DNA of 49,187 nt from an uncultured Bacteroidales bacterium (GCA_946183915.1 CAMHDJ010000015.1:1-49187), one strand, 5' to 3'. Counted from the stretch's first letter, positions 19,756-29,597 are shown. Numbers and translations: made by a program. The notes: generated from the letters alone by a model not told the origin.

Positions 19756-21266
19756 TTAGAGGAAGGAAGTTTCAACATGCTGATACGGGGAGCCAGACCG
19801 CCGGTAGTGAGGAAGTAGAAGCGGTCGGCCGCGCCGGCGACGAGGGGCGTCTTGAGGATCGCTTTGTGCTCGCGTTCCACCACCTTCTTGGCGCCCTGCC
19901 CGTCGGGGGTGAACCAGTAGACGGCCAGGGCCGAATTGGCCATCAGGAGGCTCTTGCTGCGCTTGGCGGGCGTGTCGGGCGTGTACTCGTCCGATTCCTC
20001 CTTCGACTCGTTGGTGACCACGTAGACCTTGCCGCCGTGCGCCAGCAGGTCGGCTCCCACGTCGGGCCAGCTGGCGTTCTGGTTGTTCTGCGGTATGCGG
20101 TTGATAGTCAGCGCGCCCTGCATGTCGGCCTGCACCAAGAGGATGCCCTGGCTGTAGACCGTCTCGCCTTGGCTCATGCCTCTCGAGTCGCGCGTCTCCA
20201 CGTGCCAGGCATGCTGGTAGAGCGCCGCCCCGCCCTGCGGCGTGGAGCAGTCGTCCACCTTGCGGACGAAGTAGATCGAGCGGTCGGTCACCTTGGCGCC
20301 GGCAGCCTCGTTGGCGAGGGTCAGCAACTCGTCGTCGGTGAAGGGATGACGGTTGGCGACCGTGATCTTCTGGCTGTCGAGGTCGAACACCAGGCCCCAG
20401 AGACCGGTGTACTGGCGGTTGCCGAGCACTCCCATCCGGAGCATCCCGTAGCCACCCTTGCCCTCGAGGGCGGTGGCCAGCACCCGCGAACCCTCGGCGT
20501 TGAGCAGCGCCGCGTCGCTCACGTCGGCGTCGAGGATGTACTCGCCGTGCTTCTCGCCCTCGGCGTTGACCATCTGCACGCGGAAGGCAGTGATGTCCTT
20601 GTTGTCGTCCACCATGCCCAAACGCAGGGTGACAACGGTGCCGCTATTGGTAACGAGGACGTTGAAGATGTCGCTGTAGGGCATCGAACGCTCCCAGAGT
20701 TTCTGCATGTTGCGGTCGAAGAGCATGGCCACGGCGCGGCTTTCTTTCTTGCCCCACACGGCGTAGATCACCCCGTGATACTGGCCGTCGGGCGAGCTGA
20801 CCGCCCACACGTAGTACTCGTCGCTCTTCTGAACCGACTCGTCCACCAGCATTTGGTCGTCGACAACCTCCAGGCTCTGCGCGTCGATGGCGATATGACG
20901 TGCCGAGAGTTTCTTGTCGGCATCGCTGCTGATGATGGTATGCAGGCGGTCGCCCGAGAGAAATATCTCTTCGATGCCGTACTTCTTGGTGTTGGGAAGG
21001 GTGACGCTCTTGACGTCTTGCCACTCCATGTCGCACAGTCTCACCTTCAGAGCCTTCACCGAGTTGGAGGTGTAGCCGCCTACGGCTACGGCCTTCAGCT
21101 CCGGTTCCACCACCAGCAACTGGCCTTCCTGTGCCTCGACCATCTTTATCATCGAAGCCTGATAGGCTTTCTTGTTCGTCTTCTCGCCCATGCGATACTC
21201 GATGTCCTGGGCCGTCAATGCCCCCGCAAGGGCGACAAAGGAAAGAAACAACAGAGTCTTCTTCAT
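19752..21266 (-). CDS. Exported protein of unknown function, possible beta-propeller
   Basis: A 504-residue protein with a cleavable signal peptide (MKKTLLFLSFVALAGALTAQ, then DIEYRMGEK). The mature part alternates short beta-like segments ending in polar turns (LHTIISSDADKK, YVWAVSSPDGQYHGVIYAVW, RVLATALEGKGGYG), which suggests a propeller-like fold, but I recognise no family. It lies 18 bp after the C_GCAxxG_C_C gene and overlaps the HD gene by 4 bp, so it belongs to the sufB operon. It is probably periplasmic or outer-membrane associated. Confidence 0.8.
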   Translation of the reverse strand: MKKTLLFLSFVALAGALTAQDIEYRMGEKTNKKAYQASMIKMVEAQEGQLLVVEPELKAVAVGGYTSNSVKALKVRLCDMEWQDVKSVTLPNTKKYGIEEIFLSGDRLHTIISSDADKKLSARHIAIDAQSLEVVDDQMLVDESVQKSDEYYVWAVSSPDGQYHGVIYAVWGKKESRAVAMLFDRNMQKLWERSMPYSDIFNVLVTNSGTVVTLRLGMVDDNKDITAFRVQMVNAEGEKHGEYILDADVSDAALLNAEGSRVLATALEGKGGYGMLRMGVLGNRQYTGLWGLVFDLDSQKITVANRHPFTDDELLTLANEAAGAKVTDRSIYFVRKVDDCSTPQGGAALYQHAWHVETRDSRGMSQGETVYSQGILLVQADMQGALTINRIPQNNQNASWPDVGADLLAHGGKVYVVTNESKEESDEYTPDTPAKRSKSLLMANSALAVYWFTPDGQGAKKVVEREHKAILKTPLVAGAADRFYFLTTGGLAPRISMLKLPSSK

Positions 21267-21284
21267 AATCTTTATGTGTTTTGA

Positions 21285-21644
21285 TTAGTTGATCACCTCG
21301 GAAAGCAGACCGGCAGCGTCGCCGATCATGGTGTTGCAGGGGCGCTTTCCCATCTGCAGCAGACGGCCGCAGACGATGTCACCCTCCTCCTCGCGGAAGC
21401 GTTCAATCAAGGTTCGGGTGTCGGCGGTGTGCCCTGTGAGCCCGCAAGCCATGGCCATGCCGCTCACACAACCGCACACCTCCCGCGTGCCTGCCAGGCC
21501 GCGACCGAAGGGAGCGGCCACGTTCATGGCGTCCTTCGCCTCGATCGGCAGCCGGTCGCCGTAGGCCATCAGCACCGCCTGGCAGCAGTTGCAACCCTGC
21601 TTGTGCAGCGCCTTGGCCCATTCAATTCGCTCTTCTCTCGTCAT
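21285..21644 (-). CDS. C_GCAxxG_C_C family protein
   Basis: A 119-residue protein with the spaced cysteines of this putative redox family: KQGCNCCQAVLMAYGD (residues 16-30), REVCGCVSGMAMACGL (54-69), and later Cys in DIVCGRLL and RPCNTMIGD. Relatives are thought to bind metal or a cofactor through these Cys; no activity is established to my knowledge. The open frame extends upstream to 21935, but that part is a shadow of the methyltransferase gene; the start at 21644 overlaps the preceding gene by 4 bp (ATGA). Its place two genes after sufB suggests a link to Fe-S metabolism; this is inference. Confidence 0.85.
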   Translation of the reverse strand: MTREERIEWAKALHKQGCNCCQAVLMAYGDRLPIEAKDAMNVAAPFGRGLAGTREVCGCVSGMAMACGLTGHTADTRTLIERFREEEGDIVCGRLLQMGKRPCNTMIGDAAGLLSEVIN

Positions 21645-22171
21645 TTTCTCATCGTTTTTGACATTTCCCAGATGGCTATCGCCGCCGCGCAGCTGACGTT
21701 GAGCGAGTGTTTGGTGCCGTATTGTGGTATCTCTACTGCCCTGTCGCACAGCATCATAACCGCCTCTTGCACCCCGTCGATCTCGTTTCCCAGCACTAAA
21801 GCCACAGGGCCCTCCGCCCCGATCGGGTCGGTTCCCAGGCGTATGCTGTCGTGCGCTATCTCCACAGCGTAGACCTTGTATCCCTTTTCTTTCAGCCCAC
21901 GGACACATTCCTCCGTGTCCTCGTGGTAACTCCACTCCACACTCTCCTCGGCGCCGAGGGCGGTCTTGTGGATTTCGCGGTGCGGTGGCGTGGCGGTGAT
22001 GCCGCAGAGGGCAATGTGCTCCACACGGAAAGCGTCGGCCGTGCGGAACACCGAGCCAATGTTGTTCAGGCTCCGCACATTGTCCAAGACCACAGTGAGG
22101 GGCAGTTTCACGCTCTCGCGAAACTCTTCCACCGTCAGGCGGTGCATCTCTTCGGTGGCCAGTTTCTTCAT
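21641..22171 (-). CDS. TrmH/SpoU-family RNA 2'-O-methyltransferase
   Basis: A 176-residue SPOUT-class methyltransferase. The three family motifs are visible: [21 protein letters not shown] (motif 1, residues 28-48), [12 protein letters not shown] (motif 2) and [24 protein letters not shown] (motif 3), which together form the knotted SAM site. It is short and lacks an extra RNA-binding domain, as in TrmL-like enzymes, so a tRNA wobble-base target is possible, though rRNA cannot be excluded. It overlaps sufB by 4 bp and the next gene by 4 bp. Confidence 0.92.
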   Translation of the reverse strand: MKKLATEEMHRLTVEEFRESVKLPLTVVLDNVRSLNNIGSVFRTADAFRVEHIALCGITATPPHREIHKTALGAEESVEWSYHEDTEECVRGLKEKGYKVYAVEIAHDSIRLGTDPIGAEGPVALVLGNEIDGVQEAVMMLCDRAVEIPQYGTKHSLNVSCAAAIAIWEMSKTMRK

Positions 22172-23604
22172 CCCACGCTGCCTTCCAGTGAGATACTCAG
22201 CAATTTCTGCGCCTCGACGGCGAACTCCATGGGGAGTTTTTTGAGGACATCTTTGGCATAGCCGTTGACGATGAGGCCCACGGCGCTCTCCGGGCTGATG
22301 CCGCGCTGCTGGCAGTAGAAGAGCTGATCTTCAGAGATTTTACTGGTAGTGGCTTCATGCTCCAGGATAGCCGTGTGGTTGTCAGCCTTGATATAGGGCC
22401 ATGTGTGGGCACCGCATTGGTCGCCCAACAGCAGGCTGTCGCACTGCGAATAGTTGCGGGCGTTGTCGGCTCCGCGACCGATCTGCACCAGACCGCGATA
22501 GGAGTTGTGGCTCTTACCGGCGCTGATGCCTTTGGACATGATGGTGGAGTGGGTGTTCTTGCCCACGTGTATCATCTTCGTGCCGGTATCGGCCTGCTGG
22601 TAGTTGTTGGTGACGGCCACAGAGTAGAATTCGGCCGTCGAGTCGTCGCCCTGCAGGATGCACGAGGGGTACTTCCACGTCACAGCGCTTCCGGTCTCCA
22701 CCTGCGTCCAGCTGAGTTTGGAGTGCGACCCCTTGCAGATGCCGCGTTTGGTGACGAAATTGTAGATGCCACCCTTGCCCTCCTTGTCGCCCGGGTACCA
22801 GTTCTGCACGGTGCTGTACTTCACCTCGGCATCTTTCATGACAACGATCTCCACGATGGCGGCATGCAACTGGTTCTCATCGCGTTGCGGAGCCGTACAT
22901 CCCTCCATGTAGGAGACGTATGCCCCCTCGTCGGCCACGATCAGCGTGCGCTCGAACTGGCCGGTGCCCTTGGCGTTGATGCGGAAATAGGAAGAGAGTT
23001 CCATCGGGCAACGCACCCCCTTGGGGATGTAGCAGAAGGAACCGTCGCTGAACACCGCCGAGTTGAGGGCGGCAAAGAAGTTGTCCGTCGACGGAACCAC
23101 CGAGCCCAGATACTGCCGCACCAGGTCGGGATGTTTCTGCACGGCCTCGCTGATGGGCATGAAGATGATGCCTTTCTCCTCCAGCGCCTTCTGGCTGGTG
23201 GTCTTGACCGAGACGGAGTCCATGATGGCGTCGTAGGCCACGCCGGCCAGCGCCTCGCGCTCGCGCAGCGGAATACCCAGCTTGTCGAAGGTGGCCAGCA
23301 GCTCGGGGTCCACCTCGTCCATGCTCTTCTTCTGCGGTTTCGGAGCGGCGAAGTAGATGATGTCCTGATAGTTGGGCGTCTCGTACTCCAGGTGTGCCCA
23401 GTCGGGCTCCTTCATCTTCTGCCAGCGGCGGAAGGCCTCCAGGCGGAACTCGAGCAGCCATTCCGGCTCGTTCTTCTTCTTCGAGATCAGCCGCACCACC
23501 TCCTCGTCCAGACCCTTGCGGATGGTCTCGGTGTCGATGTCGGTGGTGAACCCCCACTTATATTCCTCGTTGGTAACCTCTTGGATGATATCTTTTTCTT
23601 CCAT
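22168..23604 (-). CDS. sufB: Fe-S cluster assembly protein SufB
   Basis: A 478-residue core subunit of the SufBCD scaffold that builds Fe-S clusters in the cytoplasm. Family segments are intact: [60 protein letters not shown], and the conserved Cys in [15 protein letters not shown] near residue 400. Full length. It is first in a coupled operon with an RNA methyltransferase, a Cys-rich protein, an exported protein and an HD hydrolase. The usual partners sufC, sufD and sufS are not in this window. Confidence 0.97.
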   Translation of the reverse strand: MEEKDIIQEVTNEEYKWGFTTDIDTETIRKGLDEEVVRLISKKKNEPEWLLEFRLEAFRRWQKMKEPDWAHLEYETPNYQDIIYFAAPKPQKKSMDEVDPELLATFDKLGIPLREREALAGVAYDAIMDSVSVKTTSQKALEEKGIIFMPISEAVQKHPDLVRQYLGSVVPSTDNFFAALNSAVFSDGSFCYIPKGVRCPMELSSYFRINAKGTGQFERTLIVADEGAYVSYMEGCTAPQRDENQLHAAIVEIVVMKDAEVKYSTVQNWYPGDKEGKGGIYNFVTKRGICKGSHSKLSWTQVETGSAVTWKYPSCILQGDDSTAEFYSVAVTNNYQQADTGTKMIHVGKNTHSTIMSKGISAGKSHNSYRGLVQIGRGADNARNYSQCDSLLLGDQCGAHTWPYIKADNHTAILEHEATTSKISEDQLFYCQQRGISPESAVGLIVNGYAKDVLKKLPMEFAVEAQKLLSISLEGSVG

Positions 23605-23678
23605 TTACAGTCTGTTGTCAATTATTCCGCTTCCATTAACGCGACAACTAATAATATATTGCGCGAGGGTGGCAAAAA

Positions 23679-24812
23679 TCATTTGCGGATGATCTGCGTG
23701 TTGCCCTGCGAGTTGAGGAGGGTTGCCTTGACGGTGTTGGTGTGGCCGTTGCGCTCGTAATCCACCTCCACCTCGTCGCCGGGACTGAAGAGGCCCAGCT
23801 CTTCGGTCATCTCGGCAAAGGTATTGACCTCTTTTCCAGCCACTCGCAGTATGATATCGCCCTGGCGTATGCCGGCGCGGTCGGAGGCGCAGTCCTTGAC
23901 CACCTGGGCCACGTAGAGGCCCTTGATGGCGCGGGCGCCGGTCTGGCGCGCCACCTTGGCGTCGACTTCGGTCACCTGCACGCCGAGGTAGCCGCGCTGC
24001 ACGTAGCCGTAGCGCTGCAGGTCGCCCGCCACCTTGACAGCAATGTTGGACGGGATGGCGAACGAGTAGCCGATGTAGTTGCCGTTGCCCGAAGCGATGG
24101 CCGTAACGATGCCGATCAGCTCGGCACGCGAGTTGACCAGGGCGCCGCCGCTGTTGCCCGAGTTGACGGCCGCATCGGTCTGGAGGAACGACTCCAGCGG
24201 GGTCTCCACCGAGCGGGGATTTTCGATGATGTGCATGTTGCGCGCCTTGGCGCTGATGATGCCGCTGGTGACCGTCGACGTGAGGTTGAACGGGTTGCCG
24301 ATGGCCAGCACCGGCTCGCCCACGCGCACCTGGTCGCTGTTGCCGAAAGGCAGGTAGTGCAGGCTGTCGGCCTCGACCTTGATCACCGCCAGGTCGGTGG
24401 CGGGGTCGTTGCCCACCAGGGTGGCCGGCAGCTCGCGGCGGTCGTTGAGGGTCACCGTGATGCGCTCGGCGTCCTGCACCACGTGGTTGTTGGTCAGGAT
24501 GTAGCCGTCGGTGGTCACGATGACGCCCGATCCGAAGGCGTTATACTCCTGGCGCTGAACGCCCTGCGGGATGATGAAGCCGAAGAACGACTGGTAGAGC
24601 GGGGTCATCTGGGTCATGACGGTCTTGATGTGCACCACGGCATCGATCGTCGCCGAGGCGACATCGGTGAAGTCGGTGAGCGTCAGGCGCGAAGGGGCCT
24701 CGCGCGGCGGTACGGTGGTCAGCGGAGTGACGGCGTCGCCCTCGCGCTGGGCGTGGCAGGACTGGACCGTCAGCGACAGCACCGCCACAAGCATAAGAAG
24801 TGTTCTATTCAT
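23679..24812 (-). CDS. Trypsin-like periplasmic protease with one PDZ domain (DegS/HtrA type)
   Basis: A 377-residue serine protease for envelope quality control. The catalytic triad is visible: His110 in ILTNNHVV, Asp140 in ATDLAVIKVE, Ser221 in NSGNSGGALV. One PDZ domain follows (about residues 275-365, GIRQGDIILRVAGKEVNTFAEM), so it resembles DegS more than two-PDZ DegP. The N-terminus (MNRTLLMLVAVLSLTVQSC) fits a lipoprotein signal, with Cys19. An in-frame ATG three codons upstream is less likely as the start. It lies 74 bp upstream of sufB on the same strand, but no consensus promoter was found in either gap. Confidence 0.93.
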   Translation of the reverse strand: MNRTLLMLVAVLSLTVQSCHAQREGDAVTPLTTVPPREAPSRLTLTDFTDVASATIDAVVHIKTVMTQMTPLYQSFFGFIIPQGVQRQEYNAFGSGVIVTTDGYILTNNHVVQDAERITVTLNDRRELPATLVGNDPATDLAVIKVEADSLHYLPFGNSDQVRVGEPVLAIGNPFNLTSTVTSGIISAKARNMHIIENPRSVETPLESFLQTDAAVNSGNSGGALVNSRAELIGIVTAIASGNGNYIGYSFAIPSNIAVKVAGDLQRYGYVQRGYLGVQVTEVDAKVARQTGARAIKGLYVAQVVKDCASDRAGIRQGDIILRVAGKEVNTFAEMTEELGLFSPGDEVEVDYERNGHTNTVKATLLNSQGNTQIIRK

Positions 24813-24948
24813 ATCGATCAATACATTTTGTTTCTTTTCTTAGATAACAAAAACCATGCCATTTTATTGTCCCGGCAGATTGTTTTAACCTAATTTACAT
24901 TTTTCCGGAGACCTCCCCTACCCCTCGGCTCGGATGCCATCCATGCAC

Positions 24949-24972
24949 AATTAGATCGTGCACGATCTAATT
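24949..24972. repeat. Palindrome AGATCGTGCACGATCT, copy 2
   Basis: A perfect 24-bp palindrome with flanks AATT on both sides of the 16-bp core. It stands alone, without the rest of the composite repeat, about 140 bp upstream of the degS-like gene and 400 bp upstream of topA. Confidence 0.95.
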
Positions 24973-24989
24973 CCGGGGATACACCGGAG

Positions 24990-25013
24990 ATGGTCCGCCT
25001 GCGGGCGGACCAT
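24990..25013. repeat. Strong hairpin between degS-like gene and topA
   Basis: ATGGTCCGCC (24990-24999), loop TGCG, GGCGGACCAT (25004-25013): a perfect 10-bp stem with a 4-nt loop. No T run follows, so it is not a classic terminator. It abuts an 11-bp tandem array. Confidence 0.85.
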
Positions 25014-25057
25014 CCTCGGACTTACCTCGGACCTACCTCGGAGGTGATGCGGAGGTG
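25014..25057. repeat. 11-bp tandem array, unit CCTCGGACYTA
   Basis: Four units: CCTCGGACTTA, CCTCGGACCTA, CCTCGGAGGTG, ATGCGGAGGTG. The period is 11 bp, as in the arrays at 8564, 8666, 18573, 34717 and 43423, but the word is different. Confidence 0.75.
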
Positions 25058-25217
25058 ATAGGTAGTTGACCGGTAATTTTCAGGCAGTTACATACCGGCG
25101 TCTGTACAACGCCTCCGACCAGAATATATTAGAAGCTAATAATCAACTGGTTACAAAACAGGGGTTTTTCGCGGGGTTCGAGGGCAAAATGTGGGATTTG
25201 GAGTGTTAAAAATTCAT

Positions 25218-25239
25218 AATAGATCGTGCACGATCTATT
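25218..25239. repeat. Palindrome AGATCGTGCACGATCT, copy 3
   Basis: A perfect 22-bp palindrome about 136 bp upstream of the topA start codon. Only 245 bp separate it from copy 2, so the two could be bound together by one regulator or arise from repeat duplication. Confidence 0.95.
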
Positions 25240-25374
25240 TTTCACCCCCTCCGCGACGGGGGGCGAAGGGGGGCCGGTGGGGGGCGACGGAAAGTTTTTT
25301 TTCGGGTAGCGTACAATAAATAAAATATATATACGTTACTATCGGCAGTTGAAAAATATAAAGCAATTATAATA

Positions 25375-27702
25375 ATGAAAAATCTAGTCATTGTTGAGTC
25401 GCCTGCCAAGGCGAAGACCATCGAGAAATTCCTCGGGAAGGACTACACCGTCAAGTCGAGCTACGGCCACATCCGCGACCTGGCGAAGAAAGAGATGAGC
25501 ATCGACGTGGAGGGCAACTACGAGCCGCAGTACCAGATCAGCGACGACAAGAAGCAGCTGGTGAGCGAGTTGCAGAAGGCTGTGAAGAGCGCCGACCGCG
25601 TGTGGCTGGCATCCGATGAGGACCGCGAGGGAGAAGCCATCGCGTGGCACCTTCAGGAGACGCTTAAGCTGGATCCGGCGACGACGCAGCGCATCGTCTT
25701 CAACGAGATCACCAAGACGGCCATCCTCCATGCCATCGAGAACCCGCGCCAGATCGACATGAACCTGGTCGACGCGCAGCAGGCGCGCCGCGTGCTGGAC
25801 CGCCTGGTGGGCTACGAGATCAGCCCCATCCTGTGGAGCAAGATCAAGCCGGCCCTGAGCGCCGGGCGCGTGCAGAGCGTGGCCGTGCGCCTCATCGTGG
25901 AGCGCGAGGAGGAGATCAAGGCCTTCCAGAGCAAGCCCTACTTCCGCGTGACGGCCGAGTTCCGGCCGGTGGACTCGAACAAGGTGCTGCGCGCCGAGCT
26001 GAGCCGCCACTTCGGCACCGCCGAGGAGGCCGAGCAGCTGCTGCAGAGCCTGACGGCGGCGAGCTTCAAGATCAGCCGCATCGAGACCAAGCCTGCCCGC
26101 CGCACGCCGGCGCCCCCGTTCACGACGAGCACCCTGCAGCAGGAGGCCAGCCGCAAGCTGGGCTTCAGCGTGGCCCGCACCATGCAGGTGGCCCAGCAGC
26201 TCTACGAGAGCGGATACATCACCTACATGCGTACCGACAGCGTCAACCTGAGCGACCTGGCTCTGGGCATGGCCAAGAAGGAGATCACCGCCCTCTACGG
26301 GGCCGACTACCTGAAGACGCGCCGCTACCAGACCAAGACCAAAGGAGCCCAGGAGGCCCACGAGGCTATACGCCCGACCGACCTCTCGGCCCAGAGCATC
26401 AACACCGAAAGCGCCCAGCGCCGCCTGTACGAGCTCATCTGGAAGCGCACCATCGCCAGCCAGATGGCCGACGCCGAACTGGAGAAGACCGAGATCGAAA
26501 TCGGCATCAGCGACCAGCAGTTGACCTTCCAATGCTCGGGCGAGCAGGTGAAGTTCGACGGCTTCCTGAAGGTGTACATGGAGAGCACGGACGACGACGA
26601 GGGCGGCGAGACCGAGACCTCGCTGCTGCCCAAGCTGCCCGAGGGCACGCGCCTCTCCATGGAGAGCTGCGAAGCCGCCGAGCACTACACGCAGCACCCG
26701 CCGCGCTACACGGAGGCCAGCCTGGTGAAGAAGCTGGAAGACCTCGGCATCGGCCGCCCGTCGACCTACGCTCCCACCATCAGCACCATCCTCAAGCGCG
26801 AGTACATCCTCAAGGAAGACCGCGAGGCGCCGGAGCGCCGCTGCACCGTGCTGACCCTCAAGGGGGGGCAGGTGAAGCGCAATGTGCGCATCGAAAAGGG
26901 CTACGCCGAGAAGGGCAAGCTCTTCCCGACCGACATCGGATGCGTGGTGAACAACTTCCTGATGGAGCACTTCGCCAACATCATGGACTATAACTTCACG
27001 GCCACGGTGGAAAAGGACTTCGACGAGATTGCCGCCGGCAAGAAAGAGTGGCGCCGCGTGATCGACGGATTCTACCAGCCGTTCCACAAGAACATACGCC
27101 AGACGCAGCAGACCAGCCAGCGCACCACCGGCAGCCGCCTGCTGGGCACCGACCCCAAGAGCGGCAAGAACGTCTACGCCAAGATTGGCCGCTACGGCAC
27201 GCTGGTCCAGATCGGCGAGACCAACACCGACGAGAAGCCCCAGTTTGCCAGCATGAAGAAGGGCCAGAGCATCGAGACGATCACCCTGGAGGAGGCGCTG
27301 AGCCTGTTCGACCTGCCGCGCACCCTGGGCCAGTTCGAGGACAAGGACGTGATCGTCAGCATTGGAAAGTTCGGCCCCTACGTGCGCCACAACAGCAAGT
27401 TCTACTCGCTGGGCAAGAACGACGACCCCTACGATGTGAGCCTGGAGCGCGCCATCGAGATCATCAAGGTCAAGCGCGAGGCCGAGATGCAGAAGGAAGA
27501 GCTGCGCAAGGTGTACCCGCACCAGATCGGCGTGGTGGAGGGCGAGGCGCTGGTGAGCAACATCGGCCGCTTCGGACCCTACCTGACCTACCGCGGAGAG
27601 AACTTCCGCCTGACCAAAGGCACCGACCCGCTGACCCTCACGGTGGAGCAGGCCCTGGCCATCATCGAGAAAGCTGACAAGAAGAAGAGCCGCAAGAAGT
27701 GA
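25375..27702 (+). CDS. topA: DNA topoisomerase I
   Basis: A 775-residue type IA topoisomerase that relaxes negative supercoils. The Toprim domain starts IVESPAKAKTIEKFLG and holds ASDEDREGEAIAWHL; the nucleophile is Tyr284 in YITYMRTDSVNLS; LEDLGIGRPSTYAPTISTI marks the core. The C-terminus carries small topoisomerase C-terminal repeats (NVYAKIGRYGTLVQIG, SIGKFGPYVRHNSKF, SNIGRFGPYLTYRG) in place of Cys4 zinc fingers, and ends in a Lys-rich tail, as usual for Bacteroidetes. It begins a chain of overlapping genes reaching to 34154. Confidence 0.97.
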   Translation: MKNLVIVESPAKAKTIEKFLGKDYTVKSSYGHIRDLAKKEMSIDVEGNYEPQYQISDDKKQLVSELQKAVKSADRVWLASDEDREGEAIAWHLQETLKLDPATTQRIVFNEITKTAILHAIENPRQIDMNLVDAQQARRVLDRLVGYEISPILWSKIKPALSAGRVQSVAVRLIVEREEEIKAFQSKPYFRVTAEFRPVDSNKVLRAELSRHFGTAEEAEQLLQSLTAASFKISRIETKPARRTPAPPFTTSTLQQEASRKLGFSVARTMQVAQQLYESGYITYMRTDSVNLSDLALGMAKKEITALYGADYLKTRRYQTKTKGAQEAHEAIRPTDLSAQSINTESAQRRLYELIWKRTIASQMADAELEKTEIEIGISDQQLTFQCSGEQVKFDGFLKVYMESTDDDEGGETETSLLPKLPEGTRLSMESCEAAEHYTQHPPRYTEASLVKKLEDLGIGRPSTYAPTISTILKREYILKEDREAPERRCTVLTLKGGQVKRNVRIEKGYAEKGKLFPTDIGCVVNNFLMEHFANIMDYNFTATVEKDFDEIAAGKKEWRRVIDGFYQPFHKNIRQTQQTSQRTTGSRLLGTDPKSGKNVYAKIGRYGTLVQIGETNTDEKPQFASMKKGQSIETITLEEALSLFDLPRTLGQFEDKDVIVSIGKFGPYVRHNSKFYSLGKNDDPYDVSLERAIEIIKVKREAEMQKEELRKVYPHQIGVVEGEALVSNIGRFGPYLTYRGENFRLTKGTDPLTLTVEQALAIIEKADKKKSRKK

Positions 27703-29597
27703 CCCTGTCGGTAGTTATAGTAAACTATAACGTCAAGTACTTCCTCAAGCAGTGCCTGGCGTCGGTCTACCACTCGGAGCGCCGCCTGGCCGACGGCTCG
27801 GAGCTGGCGCTGGAGGTGTGGGTGGTGGACAACGACTCGGTGGACGACTCGGTGGCGATGGTGCGGCGCGATTTCCCCGCGGTGCACGTCGTCGAGAACC
27901 ACGACAATGTGGGCTTCGCCAAGGCCAACAACCAGGCACTCGCCCGCGCAACGGGCGAGTGCCTGCTGCTGCTCAACCCCGACACGGTGGTGGAACGCGA
28001 CACGTTCGTGCGGTGTGTCGACTTCATGCAGTCGCACCCCGACTGCGGCGGCCTCTGCGTCAAGATGATCGACGGCAAGGGGAACTACCTGCGCGAAAGC
28101 AAACGGGGCTTCCCGTCGCCGGCGGCGTCGTTCTACAAGATTGCGGGACTGGCCCGCCTCTTCCCCCGCTCGCACCGCTTCGCGGCCTACTACATGGGCC
28201 ACCTGGCCGACGACGAGGTGAACGAGATCGAGATCATGCCGGGGGCATTCCTGATGTTCCGCCAGGAAGTGTACCGGCAAATCGGAGGGCTGGACGAGAG
28301 CTACTTCATGTACGGCGAGGACATCGACTTCTCGTGGCGCATCCGCCTGGCCGGGTGGAAGAACTACTACCTGCCCACGACGCGAATCATACACTACAAA
28401 GGCGAGAGCACCCGCAAGGGGTCGATGAACTACGTCTACACCTTCTACAACGCCATGTCAATCTTCGTCGAGCGCTACTTCACGGGGCGCAACGCGCGGA
28501 TGTTCAACCTGCTGCTGCACGGAGCCATCTGGCTGCGGGCGGGCATGGCCTGGATCCGGCGCATCGCCGCCCGCGTGGCGGTGCCGCTGCTCGACTTCGG
28601 GGTGGCCTACGGCGGTTTCGCGCTGCTCAAAGGGGTGTGGCAGAACGTCAAAGGCTTCGGCAGCGACTACTACCCTCCGGAGTACCTCTCGCTGGTGGTG
28701 CCGCTGTACATCCTCATCCTCATGGGCAGCAGCTGGCTCCATGGCGGCTACGACCGGCCGGTGCGCACCGGCCGCATCGTGCGCGGCATGGGGATCGGCC
28801 TGCTGCTGCTGCTGGCATTCTACTCGCTGCTCGACGAGAGCCAGCGCTACTCGCGCATGCTGCTGATCATGGGGTCGCTGTGGACCCTAGCCTCCACCCT
28901 GATCATCCGCTGGCTGCTAGGCCTTTGCAATGTAAAAGGTTACGCGCTACGCGCACGCAAGCGCGGAAGCACACTCATCGTGGGCAGCGCCGACGAGACG
29001 GCGCGCGTGCACGGCCTCTACTCGGCCATGGGGCAACCCGACACCCGCCTGCTGGCAACCGACGACAGCGAGTGCCGCCACCTGCAGGACATGATCCGCA
29101 TCGAGCACATCGAGGAGGTGGTCTTCTGCGGCAAGGATCTCTCGCTGCAACAGATCATCGAACTCATGGCTCACCTGAAAACCACCGGCGTGGAGTACAA
29201 GATCGCCCCCTCCGAGGGCGACTACATCATCGGCAGCGAGAGCATCCTCTCCTCCGACGACGTCTACGTGGCCGACCTGGACACCATCAGCACCGACACC
29301 TCGCGCCGCACGAAACGCATGTTCGACGCCGGCACCTCGTTCCTGCTCCTCCTGCTGTCGCCCCTGCTCTTCTGGTTCCAACGCCGGAAACGGGCCTACT
29401 TCGCCGACTGCTTCCAGGTGCTGGTGGGACGTAAGACGTGGGTGGGCTACACCGGACGGCCGGGGGTATTCCTCCCCACCGACATGCTGCGCCAGCCCAC
29501 ACCCGAAGTCAAACAGCGCCTCATGCTGCGCTACATGCGGCACTACCGCACTGCCACCGACTGGAAAATACTGATCAACAACTGGAACAATATATGA
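27699..29597 (+). CDS. Family 2 glycosyltransferase fused to a sugar-transferase-like C-terminus
   Basis: A 632-residue protein that starts with GTG inside the topA stop (GTGA overlap). Residues 1-270 are a GT-A, family 2 (rhamnosyltransferase-like) domain: SVVIVNYNVKYFLKQC, VVDNDSVDDS, NVGFAKANN, LLNPDTVV and YGEDIDFSWRIRLAG. Two or three membrane helices follow (about 325-415). Next comes a Rossmann-like segment (STLIVGSADETARVH, VVFCGKDLS), then a helix and a tail (KTWVGYTGRPG, then DWKILINNW) like the end of WcaJ-type sugar-1-phosphate transferases; the catalytic core of that family is missing. It probably acts at the inner membrane in surface polysaccharide or LPS synthesis; the substrate is unknown. 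Confidence 0.87.
   Translation: MTLSVVIVNYNVKYFLKQCLASVYHSERRLADGSELALEVWVVDNDSVDDSVAMVRRDFPAVHVVENHDNVGFAKANNQALARATGECLLLLNPDTVVERDTFVRCVDFMQSHPDCGGLCVKMIDGKGNYLRESKRGFPSPAASFYKIAGLARLFPRSHRFAAYYMGHLADDEVNEIEIMPGAFLMFRQEVYRQIGGLDESYFMYGEDIDFSWRIRLAGWKNYYLPTTRIIHYKGESTRKGSMNYVYTFYNAMSIFVERYFTGRNARMFNLLLHGAIWLRAGMAWIRRIAARVAVPLLDFGVAYGGFALLKGVWQNVKGFGSDYYPPEYLSLVVPLYILILMGSSWLHGGYDRPVRTGRIVRGMGIGLLLLLAFYSLLDESQRYSRMLLIMGSLWTLASTLIIRWLLGLCNVKGYALRARKRGSTLIVGSADETARVHGLYSAMGQPDTRLLATDDSECRHLQDMIRIEHIEEVVFCGKDLSLQQIIELMAHLKTTGVEYKIAPSEGDYIIGSESILSSDDVYVADLDTISTDTSRRTKRMFDAGTSFLLLLLSPLLFWFQRRKRAYFADCFQVLVGRKTWVGYTGRPGVFLPTDMLRQPTPEVKQRLMLRYMRHYRTATDWKILINNWNNI

Larger units (their letters stand above)
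24813..25374. other. Repeat-rich gap between divergent degS-like gene and topA
   Basis: This 562-bp gap holds no gene that I can support. It contains an AT-rich stretch with TTTTAACCTAATTTAC (like the reverse complement of the start of the composite repeat), two copies of the AGATCGTGCACGATCT palindrome, a strong hairpin, an 11-bp array, a G-rich tract (25256-25290) and an AT-rich topA leader with no exact TAnnTTTG promoter. Confidence 0.8.
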
